A stretch of DNA of 64,000 bases from Candidatus Abawacabacteria bacterium (GTDB lineage: Bacteria > Patescibacteriota > Gracilibacteria > RBG-16-42-10). The translations under genes were made by a program, and so were the position numbers. Every line of letters starts with the position of its first letter. Positions within the stretch are counted from its first letter, which is position 1. The notes under the pieces were generated by a model. It searched no databases. It worked only from the letters and a program-made list of their open reading frames with translations, and was not told the DNA's origin. The stretch lies in the NCBI GenBank assembly GCA_016207805.1, contig JACQZO010000001.1, forward strand, positions 1-64,000, given 5' to 3'. This document shows positions 45,999 through 55,240 of this stretch, one piece after another.

Positions 45999-46595
45999 TT
46001 ACCAAGGCATTATTTTCAGCTTTGGCCAAGCTGCTTGCCAACGATGCACTTTATCAAGATAAATCTGTTCGGTAATTTTTACTTTATTTGGGCGCACTAC
46101 CATTCCTAATAAATCGTGTAAGCCATATGGTGCATATACTGTGAGGATATCATCTGCTTCTAGTCGAATACCAATGGCAGTAGCAGTAGCTGGCCAAGTA
46201 GTAATCGCATGTTCAGTGCAAGCATGCGGAGGAATGTCATAACCAAAATGATCTTTGTACCAGAGATGTACTCGCGCTTGATTACGAATCTCTACTGGCC
46301 GAGAAATATTTTGAAATGCCGTTAAACCTTTTTGGATACATCGATCCTCAGCTTCATAAGATATATCGGAATCAAAGTAAACAAAGTCATAATCTTTGAT
46401 ACCTTCAAGTGGGGCAAAACCATGAAAATAGTTCCAGACAGTTTGAGCGATTGCTCCTGCACCGACATACCAATTGGGGAAGCCTAATTCACGACCAATT
46501 TTGAGCACGGAGGTTAATTCAAGATTCGTGTTGAGTATCTCTTGCAGAGCTATTACTTGTTGATCCAAGGGCAACCAGTGAGCAGATCCAAACAT
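45999..46595 (-). CDS. Nucleotidyltransferase-like protein, DUF925 family
   Basis: The 198-aa product matches the DUF925/NTP_transf_6 family along its whole length. It has NWYVGAGAIAQTVWN (the G-x-x-x nucleotide-binding region), IKDYDFVYFDSDISYEAED (the D-x-D metal site), then IRNQARVHLWYKDHFG and YAPYGLHDLLGMVVRPN, and the final W..AWPKL. These proteins belong to the polymerase-beta-like nucleotidyltransferases; the acceptor is unknown. All key Asp residues appear present. Confidence 0.85.
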   Translation of the reverse strand: MFGSAHWLPLDQQVIALQEILNTNLELTSVLKIGRELGFPNWYVGAGAIAQTVWNYFHGFAPLEGIKDYDFVYFDSDISYEAEDRCIQKGLTAFQNISRPVEIRNQARVHLWYKDHFGYDIPPHACTEHAITTWPATATAIGIRLEADDILTVYAPYGLHDLLGMVVRPNKVKITEQIYLDKVHRWQAAWPKLKIMPW

Positions 46596-46766
46596 AAGAA
46601 TGATTAATCATTGGCAAAATAACTCTCCTCACCAGTGAGTATGCAAGTCAAAGATTCAGCTAAATACCACCACTTTGAAGCCAAAGCGTAGCCCTAGTTG
46701 TTAAACAACACTTAGCTATCAATCTTCTTCTCCCAGACCGTGACTGACGTCTTAGCTAAAAGCAAA

Positions 46767-46795
46767 TTGCTAATTAAATAACTGTCATTTATAAT
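46767..46795 (+). promoter_or_regulatory. Promoter of tRNA-Arg
   Basis: TTGCTA (46767-46772), 17 bases, TATAAT (46790-46795). Initiation would fall near 46802, seven bases before the tRNA. Confidence 0.75.
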
Positions 46796-46808
46796 TCACG
46801 CGCTTTTC

Positions 46809-46883
46809 GCCCCTGTAGCTTAATGGATAGAGTCCCGGTCTTCGGAACCGGTTGTGAAGGTTCGATTCCTTCCAGGGGCACCA
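46809..46883 (+). tRNA. tRNA-Arg (anticodon TCG)
   Basis: Acceptor stem GCCCCTG/CAGGGGC, anticodon stem CCGGT/ACCGG with loop CTTCGGA (anticodon TCG, codon CGA/CGN), T arm GAAGGTTCGATTCCTTC. The discriminator A is followed by an encoded CCA (46881-46883), unlike tRNA-Gln in this window. The CCA here overlaps the first bases of the downstream CACGAGCTCGC element. Confidence 0.95.
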
Positions 46884-47001
46884 CGAGCTCGCTTGCGAGT
46901 GAGTCTTATTTTTGATTCGTCATTTTTTATCCCTTTTCTTTGGCTGAGGATATTTACGCGAGCTCGAAAAATTAAAAAATAACGAATCAAAAATGAAAAA
47001 G
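46882..47001 (+). repeat. tRNA-flanking hairpin element, copy beside tRNA-Arg
   Basis: CACGAGCTCGC starts at the tRNA 3' end, then GAGTCTT. The left heptamer arm (46908-46928) pairs with the right arm (46974-46994) at 20 of 21 positions. The 45-base spacer holds ATCCCTTTTCTT, TATTTA and GCGAGCTCG in the same order as beside tRNA-Gln. With 47064-47138 this accounts for most of the 310-base gap to 47194. Confidence 0.82.
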
Positions 47002-47063
47002 TGCCGAAGGATAAATCAATGACAGTACCATAAGGATAGGCCATTATTCAGCATCATCTATTA

Positions 47064-47138
47064 TTCCTTGTTCCTCATTCCTAGGAGTCTTTTTGTATCT
47101 AGGACTTTTTGCGAGCTCAAGGAATGAGGAGCAAGGAA
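47064..47138. repeat. Heptamer hairpin element, third type
   Basis: Left arm (47064-47082; units TTCCTTG, TTCCTCA) pairs with the right arm (47120-47138) at 18 of 19 positions. The 37-base spacer ends in GCGAGCTC, as in the two tRNA-flanking elements, but the arm sequence is unrelated to theirs. It lies between tRNA-Arg and the ydcF-like gene. Confidence 0.75.
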
Positions 47139-47193
47139 CTAGGAATTGAAAGACTAAGAAAACAGGTTTTGTAGAGTGAATCTGTCTCATTTC

Positions 47194-48012
47194 TTACATA
47201 TGTCCCATTGCTCTTGCTTGCTTCAGTTTCAGATATTCAAAGACAACATATTCTAAACCTTGGCGATCGAGATGGTAATCTTTCCGAGTAAATCTAGTGG
47301 AATCGACACTTACTTTTTGAATACTCAAGGCTGGCTCAGGAGCCTGATGCCAATTGGTGATAAAAGTGTTAGTGGCTCGACGCAAATACCATGGTAGATT
47401 CACTAAAATGTACCTTCTAGGAAAAGGCTGTCTTTTAGCCAGTATAGCCCTGGCATTGAGTACGTTTTGCGGTGTATTGATAGAGGTATTTTCAATCAAT
47501 ATTGCTGCTCGAGGCACTCCCAACCTCATAGCAATTTCAGCATCTCTTACTGATTCACTAGTATGCGGTGTTGCTACCAATGCTTTTTGGGTATCGCCAG
47601 TAAAAATAATCAGGGGAGCTAGACCAGCTTTAAACAATTCTGCAGCCTTATGAGCCTTAACTTCTTCTGGCCCCCCAAAAACAAAAATGATATCAGCAGG
47701 TTTAAGATGGTTACTATCATCCACTGCTAAATAGTCCCACAGCACATCTAACTTCTGTCTTTGCTCATCATTTAATGAGCCAGCTACTATCTTGGTAAAC
47801 AATATATCTAACACAGCTTTTACTCGAGCAATATCAATCGCATCTTTACTGACATATTGATACAAATCCTCTAAGGCAAATGTTGCCAATGCCTCACTTA
47901 ACTTAAGAAAATCAATATCCATCAATTCAGCAATCGTTGGGGTACCATCAGCAATCTTAGTTAAATATTTACCATCAGTTTGTAATTCTGGATGATAATC
48001 GCGTCTGCTCAT
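47194..48012 (-). CDS. YdcF/SanA-like protein (DUF218)
   Basis: The 272-aa protein contains the DUF218 core: ADIIFVFGGPEEVKAHKAAELF (Rossmann start with GG), then LIIFTGD, SVRDAEIAMRLGVP and NTSINTPQNVLNARAIL. It lacks the membrane helix of SanA/ElyC-type members, so it is probably cytosolic like YdcF. The N-terminal 85 residues are an extra helical part. The start codon overlaps the uvrA stop (TAATG), implying translational coupling, though a link with DNA repair is not established. Confidence 0.8.
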   Translation of the reverse strand: MSRRDYHPELQTDGKYLTKIADGTPTIAELMDIDFLKLSEALATFALEDLYQYVSKDAIDIARVKAVLDILFTKIVAGSLNDEQRQKLDVLWDYLAVDDSNHLKPADIIFVFGGPEEVKAHKAAELFKAGLAPLIIFTGDTQKALVATPHTSESVRDAEIAMRLGVPRAAILIENTSINTPQNVLNARAILAKRQPFPRRYILVNLPWYLRRATNTFITNWHQAPEPALSIQKVSVDSTRFTRKDYHLDRQGLEYVVFEYLKLKQARAMGHM

Positions 48013-50858
48013 TATTCAGAACTAATTAATTTTTTGAGGTATTGCCCTGTATAAGAGTCTTTTACTTCCATTACATCCTCAGGAGTACCTGCAGCCAAAA
48101 TAGTACCTCCGCCTTCACCACCTTCGGGACCAAGGTCAATAATCCAGTCTACACATTTGATTACGTCTAGATTGTGTTCAATAGTAATTACTGTATTGCC
48201 AGTTTCCACCAGTTTATTCAGTACTGCTAGAAGTCTATCAACATCAGCAAAGTGCAATCCTGTGGTTGGTTCATCCAAAACATATAGGGTCTTTCCTGTA
48301 CTACGACGAGCCAACTCAGTAGCGAGCTTCACTCTTTGTGCTTCTCCCCCAGAAAGCGTATTAGCTTGTTGGCCTAGTTTGATATAGCCCAAACCAACCT
48401 CCATCAAGGTATCAAGTATCTCTTTGATTTTCGGTACTGGTGCAAAGAATTGTGCCGCTTCTTCCACTGTCATGTCCAATACTTGGGCAATATTCTTTCC
48501 TTTATAATGAATTTCCAAAGCCTCACGATTATAACGTTGCCCCTTACATTCTTCACAAGGCACATAAATATCAGGTAGAAAGTGCATTTCTATGCGTACA
48601 ATGCCATCACCATGACAAGTCTCACAGCGACCACCTTTGACATTGAAGCTAAAGCGACCAGCTTTATAGCCCCGTGTTCTAGCTTCTGGAGTAGCGGCAA
48701 AAAGTTCTCGAATATCAGAAAATACTCCAGTATAAGTAGCAGGATTAGAACGAGGAGTGCGACCAATTGGCTTTTGATCGATATTAATTATCTTATCAAT
48801 ATTTTCCAGACCAGAAATACGGCCAAAGGAGCCAGTAGGCTTATTGCTGCGATTAATGTGATTTTCTGCTGCTCTCACTAAAATTTCATTAATCAGGGTA
48901 GACTTGCCCGAACCAGATACACCGGTAACAGCAACAAACTTACCAAGAGGAAACTCAGCACGAATATCTTTGAGATTATTCTCTACTGCTCCCTCAATGA
49001 TTATTTTGAGATTATTTCCTTTTCTCCGATGCATTGGACATTCAATTTTCTTTTTGCCTGACAAATATTGGCCAGTGGTTGATTTAGGATCATGCATGAT
49101 TTCAGTAGGAGTACCAGCTGCGATCACTTTACCGCCATGTTTTCCCGCACCAGGTCCAATATCCACAATATAGTCAGACGCTAGCATGGTATCCATATCA
49201 TGTTCTACCACTATCACGGTATTGCCCAAATCTCGCAGACTCTTGAGAGTAGAAATCAATCTATCATTATCTCTTTGATGTAAACCAATAGAAGGTTCAT
49301 CTAGCACATAGAGAACACCAAGTAATTGTGCGCCAATTTGTGTAGCCAAACGGATGCGCTGAGCCTCTCCTCCAGACAAAGTGCTAGCTGAACGACTCAG
49401 GGTCAGGTAATTCAGACCGACATTGTTCAAGAAATGTAGACGATCATTAATTTCTTTGATAATCCGACTAGCAATCATTTGTTGATGAGCTGACAAGTTC
49501 AGCTCTTTAAAAAAGCTTACGGCTCTAGCAACAGACAATTGAGTAACATCAATAATTGATTGCTCGGCAATTTTCACTGCCAAAACCTCTTTTTTTAATC
49601 TTTTTCCCTCACATACAGGACAAGTGAGAATTTGCATGAATTTTTCAATCTCTCTGCGCACATAATCTGATTCTGTTTCATTATAACGACGTTCAAGATT
49701 AGGAATAACACCTTCATAGGTTACTTTCATATTACCTTCAAAGCCATATTCTTTGACACCACGAATAGAATATACTTCGCTACCAGTACCACGTAGCACC
49801 ATCTGCTTCACTTCAGGTGACAACTTATTATAAGGGGTATTAAGATCAAAACCGTAAGTTGTCCCTACTTCTCTCAAGATGCGATTGTACCAATTTAAAC
49901 GAGACGAAGTTTTTGCCCAAGGGACAATAGCTCCTTCAGCCAAAGTGAGTCGGGGATTGGGTATAATCAGATGTTCATCGACTTCTAGTTTTGTGCCTAG
50001 GCCATGACATGAACCGCAGGCACCATGAGGACTATTGAAAGAGAAGCTTCTAGGAGTAATTTCTGGCAAGCTGATCGCACAATAGACACAAGCAAAATGC
50101 TCACTAAAAAGTGTTTCTTCGCTAGTAGTCATATTGACCAATAACATCATCCCTTCGCCTAAACTTAAAGCAAGTTCTACAGAATCAGCAAGACGACTCA
50201 AATCTTCTTTTTCATAGGCCGCCTTTGTCACCATACGATCGACAATCACCTCAATGGTATGACCTTGGTTTTTATCTAAGCTAATTGTGTCAGAAATATT
50301 GTACATGGCACCATCCACCCGCAAACGGACAAATCCACCTTTTTTGATTTGTTCAAACACTTTAGCATGCTCACCTTTGCGATCCTTAACTAATGGCGCC
50401 AATAACATCAGCTTCGTCTCAGCTGGAATAGCTACAATCTGATCCATAATTTGTTGCACAGTTTGCTTCGTCACTGGCCGATTACAATTAGGACAATGCG
50501 GTTGGCCGACTTTGGCAAAGAGCAAACGCAAATAATCATAGATCTCAGTAACAGTACCTACAGTAGAGCGGGGATTACGAGAAGCACTTTTTTGATCAAT
50601 TGAGATCGCTGGAGACAAACCATCAATTTGATCCACATCAGGTTTTTCCATCAATTCCAAAAATTGACGGGCATAGGTAGAAAGACTTTCCACATAGCGT
50701 CTTTGCCCCTCAGCATAAATAGTATCAAACGCAAGAGAGGATTTGCCTGAACCAGACAAACCAGTAATCACAATTAGCTTATCCCGAGGAAGCTCCAAAT
50801 CAATATTTTTCAAATTGTGAACCCGTGCACCATGAATAACAATCTTATCAGAAGCCAC
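48012..50858 (-). CDS. uvrA: UvrABC system protein A
   Basis: UvrA is the ABC-type ATPase that recognises DNA damage and loads UvrB. The 948-aa protein has two ATPase modules: Walker A GLSGSGKSS (about 31-39) and GVSGSGKST (about 645), with signatures LSGGEAQRIRLATQIG and LSGGEAQRVKLATELA. Zinc-finger Cys pairs appear as CPNCNRPV (near 120), CVYCAISLP and CGSCHG (near 260-285), and CETCHGDG with CEECKGQRY (near 740-765). Length and motif order are standard. It is followed by the ydcF-like gene with overlapping stop/start. Confidence 0.97.
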   Translation of the reverse strand: MASDKIVIHGARVHNLKNIDLELPRDKLIVITGLSGSGKSSLAFDTIYAEGQRRYVESLSTYARQFLELMEKPDVDQIDGLSPAISIDQKSASRNPRSTVGTVTEIYDYLRLLFAKVGQPHCPNCNRPVTKQTVQQIMDQIVAIPAETKLMLLAPLVKDRKGEHAKVFEQIKKGGFVRLRVDGAMYNISDTISLDKNQGHTIEVIVDRMVTKAAYEKEDLSRLADSVELALSLGEGMMLLVNMTTSEETLFSEHFACVYCAISLPEITPRSFSFNSPHGACGSCHGLGTKLEVDEHLIIPNPRLTLAEGAIVPWAKTSSRLNWYNRILREVGTTYGFDLNTPYNKLSPEVKQMVLRGTGSEVYSIRGVKEYGFEGNMKVTYEGVIPNLERRYNETESDYVRREIEKFMQILTCPVCEGKRLKKEVLAVKIAEQSIIDVTQLSVARAVSFFKELNLSAHQQMIASRIIKEINDRLHFLNNVGLNYLTLSRSASTLSGGEAQRIRLATQIGAQLLGVLYVLDEPSIGLHQRDNDRLISTLKSLRDLGNTVIVVEHDMDTMLASDYIVDIGPGAGKHGGKVIAAGTPTEIMHDPKSTTGQYLSGKKKIECPMHRRKGNNLKIIIEGAVENNLKDIRAEFPLGKFVAVTGVSGSGKSTLINEILVRAAENHINRSNKPTGSFGRISGLENIDKIINIDQKPIGRTPRSNPATYTGVFSDIRELFAATPEARTRGYKAGRFSFNVKGGRCETCHGDGIVRIEMHFLPDIYVPCEECKGQRYNREALEIHYKGKNIAQVLDMTVEEAAQFFAPVPKIKEILDTLMEVGLGYIKLGQQANTLSGGEAQRVKLATELARRSTGKTLYVLDEPTTGLHFADVDRLLAVLNKLVETGNTVITIEHNLDVIKCVDWIIDLGPEGGEGGGTILAAGTPEDVMEVKDSYTGQYLKKLISSE

Positions 50859-51095
50859 TGGAGATAGAGTTATGTATTTACGTTAGTGAATGCTACCGCG
50901 GTCACTGCAGTTCGTCAAATATTCACTCTACTACTCGGGTTAAATTAAACAACAGGTGGGAGAAAGTAATTTTGCGAGAGTGGTTAAATCAAGGGAAGAG
51001 TTGAAGTAAGTGAAGATCAGATACATTACCAATCACGATTTCTATTAGTGACTCTGGGCGGAGCTGTGCAGTGGATTAATGAGCTTTTCTCTCAA

Positions 51096-51659
51096 TCAGC
51101 CTAGCACCTGTTTCAAATCTTCTACTCCCACAAAGGTATGTATCTGCATCCCTAGCGCTTGAGCAGCATCAGTATTCTGCTTACGATCATCCACAAACAA
51201 ACATTCACCTGGACTTAATTTCTGTTCGGCGAGCACAAAATGAAATATTGCCGGATCTGGTTTTTGTAGTCCTATTTCATCAGAAAAATAGACTTGCTTC
51301 AAGAAAGAAAAATCTTCATGAGCTCGTAAGTAGCAACTGCGATCGCGCATTTGATTGGATAACAATATCAAAGAGAATCTTTTAGCAAGTGCTCTCGTAT
51401 ATGCAAACATTTTTTGTTTATAGACTTTCTGTTCTTCATCTTCATAATTGTAAGTCATAATGCACTCTTCATTACTTTTCCTCAAGTGAAAATATGTGCA
51501 TAAATCAGACCAGAGCTGAGTAGAACTAGCTGCCGTATAATAAGGTGCTTCCATTTTTTCTAGTACGACTTCATCGGGAAATAGCAGACGTGCTCCTCGG
51601 TATTCATCAATAGTAAAAACACCATCGTAATCAAAAATGAGAGTAGTTATAGAGGACAT
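51096..51659 (-). CDS. HAD-superfamily hydrolase
   Basis: The 187-aa protein has the HAD motifs: FDYDGVFT (motif I, nucleophile Asp and acid Asp), LLSNQ (motif II), GLQKPDPAIF (Lys of motif III) and FVDDRKQN (motif IV). A small helical cap lies between motifs I and II (about 15-90). Such proteins dephosphorylate small metabolites; the substrate is not predictable. It is monocistronic. The 237 bases between it and uvrA show no recognisable element. Confidence 0.85.
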   Translation of the reverse strand: MSSITTLIFDYDGVFTIDEYRGARLLFPDEVVLEKMEAPYYTAASSTQLWSDLCTYFHLRKSNEECIMTYNYEDEEQKVYKQKMFAYTRALAKRFSLILLSNQMRDRSCYLRAHEDFSFLKQVYFSDEIGLQKPDPAIFHFVLAEQKLSPGECLFVDDRKQNTDAAQALGMQIHTFVGVEDLKQVLG

Positions 51660-51871
51660 GGAAAGTATTTTTCTCCCACACCTTAAGTCGAAATCACTGC
51701 CAAAGCTAGTAGGAAGATTCCAATCATACTTTAATAATGTTTGGTGGAGATTGGCATTACCTTATATGTACCTACTATTCACCATTTATCTCGTAGAAAC
51801 TTCGGCAAAAAAATAAAACTTTACACCAACAAGGGTAATTGTTACTGTCTCAGCAATTATTAATAATTGCC

Positions 51872-52696
51872 ATGCAGAAATCGTCCAGTAAGCTAGTTAC
51901 AGGTCTTGGTGTTATTTTGAGTGTAGGCGTATTAAGTGCAGCTATTTTGACCACACAAAATAATCGTTCTTTTCTGGCCTCTGTGATTGACCCACAACCT
52001 GCAGAAAAAGTAGAGAGCATTGTCCCATTAGATCAGAAACCGGAAAACACCCAACCCACTGTTTTTGGTGGCGGTTTGAACACACTGAATGTTAGAAAAC
52101 TAGTTAGTGTTAATGGCGGACCATTTCAGGATGCTGATACTCTTGATACAGCTGTAAGTGCCAGATCAGGGGATAGTGTCGATTTTCTGATCAATATCAA
52201 TAATACTGGTAGCGATGTGGAATATGTCACTGTTGAAGATATTTTCCCTGCACAATTAGGCAGTTACAATTTGCGTACCAGTTGTTGGAATGACTCAGAT
52301 CCTAATAGTGTTGAACCTAATCCTCGGTTAGCTCAAATTCACTATGAATGTCAGTATAGCCCACCATCACAACGCTTCTTTCGAGCCCTAACAACTATTA
52401 GCCCAGATTTGTTTTATATCAACCCGCCTTATTTTAGTGGCAATCGAACTGAACAAAGTCATGTTCTTCATATTTTAGTACGTGGTCACTTTATCAATTC
52501 TCGAAATTATAGTGCAGGCGCTGGTGCTGTGTGTAATCAAGTAGTGGTAAATGCTGGATGGATAGTCATCCGTGACAATGCTTGTTCACGTATTCGTGAG
52601 GAGATTTTGGCGCCAGAGATTATTCGCACTCCATTACCTAAAGTTCCCGAAATTGTGCCTCCACTTCCTGAACCGAAAGAAGTAATTATTAAGTAA
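51872..52696 (+). CDS. Exported protein with DUF11-like beta-sandwich domain
   Basis: The start at 51872 (MQKSSSKLVTG) is preferred over 51839. It gives a typical N-terminal membrane or signal segment (LVTGLGVILSVGVLSAAIL). A Pro/Glu-rich linker leads to a domain with VRKLVSVNGGPFQDADTLD, SARSGDSVDFLININNTGS and VEDIFPAQL, the pattern of DUF11-type repeats in surface proteins. A second beta-rich part contains Cys pairs, and the end is Pro-rich (PLPKVPEIVPPLPEPKEV). Likely tethered at the cell surface. A terminator follows at 52713-52748. Confidence 0.7.
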   Translation: MQKSSSKLVTGLGVILSVGVLSAAILTTQNNRSFLASVIDPQPAEKVESIVPLDQKPENTQPTVFGGGLNTLNVRKLVSVNGGPFQDADTLDTAVSARSGDSVDFLININNTGSDVEYVTVEDIFPAQLGSYNLRTSCWNDSDPNSVEPNPRLAQIHYECQYSPPSQRFFRALTTISPDLFYINPPYFSGNRTEQSHVLHILVRGHFINSRNYSAGAGAVCNQVVVNAGWIVIRDNACSRIREEILAPEIIRTPLPKVPEIVPPLPEPKEVIIK

Positions 52697-52712
52697 TCTG
52701 TCGATTAAAAAG

Positions 52713-52748
52713 AAAGCGGCTTTATCTTTATAGGTAAAGTCGCTTTTT
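52713..52748 (+). terminator. Intrinsic terminator
   Basis: AAAGCGGCTTTA (52713-52724) pairs with TAAAGTCGCTTT (52735-52746, one G-T pair) and runs into a T tract. Confidence 0.85.
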
Positions 52749-52810
52749 ATAATATTCTCTTTTATTCAACTACACTTTTCACTACTTTGTGTTTGATCAA
52801 TTTCGATAGC

Positions 52811-54391
52811 ATGAATCTGTTTTCACTAAAAGCTCCTGGTGTAGCACTATTAGCATCTCTCATCGCAATTACCCCAGTTAATGCCGCTCAATTTTCCGAG
52901 TGCAGCTCAGCCAATTCCACCCAATTAGCTCAACAGCTTGACCAATTGATCGCTATTTATCCTAGACATACTCAAGAGGTGATCAAAGACAATAGTAGTG
53001 CACATCTGCAAGCTCATGATTACCGACCAATGAGAATCGAAGAACGCTTTCTATACAAAGGTGACGAGCGCATTCAAGGTATTATGGTAAATGTGTTTTT
53101 ACATAAGCGAGAAGCCAGCTTAGAACAGTTCCGTCAAGATGTGGCTGTTATGAAAGCAGAGGGGATTTTGGGTGTCTCTTTGGAGGTACCTTGGTATGAA
53201 TATGAATCAGCAGATAATCAATTTACTCCGCCCGTTTATATTGAAAAAGCATTGGATATTATTGAAGAGCAAGGACTATATTCTACTATATTACTAGCTC
53301 CCCACTACACACCGGATTGGGTATTTGCCAAATTGGGTGATATTTATATGCATACACCTGATGGCAGAAAAATCATTTGGGATAATATCCGTCAATTAGT
53401 GCCAGAAACAGGCGCGTATCTTACTTATTCTCCTTTTGCGGATGCAGCTAGCCAAGAACAGATAGTATTTCAAACAAATGCTGTGCAGCATTATGAAAAA
53501 CGCGCATCAATGATCGCAATTTTCCTTAGCAATGAACAAACCTATCCTAAAGAAATTAGGGTTGATTATTCAGAACATGCCAAACTCGCTTGGGTAAAAT
53601 ATTTAAATGCTATACAAAAGCCGACATTTGCTTTACCCACAGATAGCAACGATCCTAATTACCGATTATTCGAATACTTTTTGCAGGATGGATTAGCAAA
53701 GTACCAAGCGTATATTCTTGCCGAAGTACAAAAACAGCAAAACACTCAAGTACCATTGGCACATCGGTTGATGCTCTATGAATCAATGTCTGATAATGCT
53801 CATAAGTTTCACCAAAGACCAACATCTAAGCTGGTTAATTCTCCTATCTTAGTCAATGACATTTATGGTTTCACACCTAATGTATTTGCCGCCCAGTATA
53901 GTTATCAAAAACCAATTATTATCGCTGAGACTAATATTTTGGGAAACGCTTGTGGGGAAGATACCCTGTACCACTATCTGCTTTTCCAATTTCTCCATGG
54001 TGCCAGCATTTCTAGCGTATTCAAATGGCAAAGAGGCAATGACTATTATTCTCTCTTAAATTTGGATGGTTCACTAAAAGATCGGACAAAAGGGATCGTA
54101 AAAGCAGCAAGAAAGATTAATGCACTTGTTGATCTGACTTATCCAGAACATGCTCACTCTTATTTTATTGATCGCGATCAAGTATTGAATCTAGCGAAGG
54201 AGGGCAAACGGTACCAAATCGACTCTACAATAGAACAGGCATGGGCAAGAGGAATATTTCCCCAGCTAAATTGGCAAGATGAAAATACCTCAGATTCATT
54301 TGCTCTGATTATTGCCAATACCCTTTACCTTTCCGGTTCTACTTTGACTTTGTTAGTTCTTCTTAAGCTTTTTTGGGGTCTATTTCTCTAA
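52811..54391 (+). CDS. Exported clan GH-A-like glycoside hydrolase, membrane-anchored
   Basis: The start at 52811 (MNLFSLKAPG) gives a signal peptide ending near NAA (about 27). The 526-aa product has a TIM-barrel pattern: SLEQFRQDVAVMKAEGILGVSLEVPWYEYE, then YSTILLAPHYTPDWV, a likely acid/base FLSNEQTY and a likely nucleophile strand IIIAETNILG. This N-E ... E arrangement is that of clan GH-A (GH42/GH2/GH5-like). The C-terminus is a membrane helix (IANTLYLSGSTLTLLVLLKL), so the enzyme would be tethered outside the membrane. Glycan substrate unknown; exact family not assigned. Confidence 0.65.
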   Translation: MNLFSLKAPGVALLASLIAITPVNAAQFSECSSANSTQLAQQLDQLIAIYPRHTQEVIKDNSSAHLQAHDYRPMRIEERFLYKGDERIQGIMVNVFLHKREASLEQFRQDVAVMKAEGILGVSLEVPWYEYESADNQFTPPVYIEKALDIIEEQGLYSTILLAPHYTPDWVFAKLGDIYMHTPDGRKIIWDNIRQLVPETGAYLTYSPFADAASQEQIVFQTNAVQHYEKRASMIAIFLSNEQTYPKEIRVDYSEHAKLAWVKYLNAIQKPTFALPTDSNDPNYRLFEYFLQDGLAKYQAYILAEVQKQQNTQVPLAHRLMLYESMSDNAHKFHQRPTSKLVNSPILVNDIYGFTPNVFAAQYSYQKPIIIAETNILGNACGEDTLYHYLLFQFLHGASISSVFKWQRGNDYYSLLNLDGSLKDRTKGIVKAARKINALVDLTYPEHAHSYFIDRDQVLNLAKEGKRYQIDSTIEQAWARGIFPQLNWQDENTSDSFALIIANTLYLSGSTLTLLVLLKLFWGLFL

Positions 54392-55024
54392 ACCTTCCAT
54401 ACCGTTTTTCTGTATTCTTTGCCAATCGTAAGGCAATTTGAACGTTTCTAAAGCACGAACAATAGCAGCAAAAACACTCCAAACTGAATAATCTTGGTAA
54501 ATAAACCCATTACCCGATTCCCAAATTGGGTCGTAATCTTGCACACCATTAGCAACTGGTGCCACAGGAACAATGCCATATCCTAGACACGATTGTGTGA
54601 AAGATTGATCACCGTTTGGTGGAGTTATCACTATATCTCCAGCAGCCAATGCTTGATGAATATTTTTCTCATTTGCTTCTAATTGAGTGCACCATTGCAG
54701 CATATCTTGATTGCAAGACTTATTGGAAGCCAATATCAAAATAGTCGCATTAAGCTTCTGCAAGCCAGGCATTAGGTCTTCCAAAAGAGTCCGGTCTTTT
54801 TTGACCGTAAAAAGCCCAGGGAGCAAAATTACTAGAGGCTTTTTAAGATCAGCCTTATCTTTAGCTAACTCTTGTAACAATTGTTTTTTATTATCTTTTC
54901 TTTTGCTTAGTGAACGGGCACTAAATTGTACTGAGAGATATGCATCCTCTTCAGGTGTAGTGAGCATAGGTTCTACCGTATCTACTGAAGTAGCTGAGAA
55001 AAAATGGGAGTGGACAGAGGACAT
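54380..55024 (-). CDS. Lone GT-B C-terminal domain, glycogen-synthase-like
   Basis: The 214-aa protein resembles only the C-terminal half of GT5 glycogen/starch synthases: KKQLLQEL, then LVILLPGLFTVKKDRTLLEDLMP, IHQALAAGDIVITPPNGDQSFTQSCLGYGIVPV, GNGFIYQDYS and a closing W..I..NGME. The N-terminal acceptor-binding Rossmann domain is missing, and GRLTPQKG-like phosphate contacts are altered (GLFTVKKD). It could be a remnant, a regulatory homologue or a subunit. The residues before position 50 are unrelated and polar. It overlaps the convergent gene by 12 bases. Confidence 0.6.
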   Translation of the reverse strand: MSSVHSHFFSATSVDTVEPMLTTPEEDAYLSVQFSARSLSKRKDNKKQLLQELAKDKADLKKPLVILLPGLFTVKKDRTLLEDLMPGLQKLNATILILASNKSCNQDMLQWCTQLEANEKNIHQALAAGDIVITPPNGDQSFTQSCLGYGIVPVAPVANGVQDYDPIWESGNGFIYQDYSVWSVFAAIVRALETFKLPYDWQRIQKNGMEGLEK

Positions 55025-55118
55025 AGAAGAAATACAGCAATCCCCTAAGTATACCAGCTCTTATAGCCACTCACTATGCTTATATAACCACTAGAGGGCC
55101 ACAAATGGCACTTATCAA

Positions 55119-55147
55119 TTGACAAATTAACGATTAAACATTAAAGT
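55119..55147 (+). promoter_or_regulatory. Possible prfB promoter containing heptamers
   Basis: TTGACA (55119-55124), 17 bases, TAAAGT (55142-55147). The spacer region includes three heptamers (ATTAACG, ATTAAAC, ATTAAAG; 55126-55146), so the repeat overlaps the core promoter. The start point would be about 85 bases before the prfB ATG. Confidence 0.45.
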
Positions 55148-55240
55148 AACCATCCTGCATATCCCCATTGTTAGGAACTACAATTCCCCCAAGAAATACT
55201 TTTCTGTATAGTGGCACCGAACTTCATCTGTTCAAACCCT

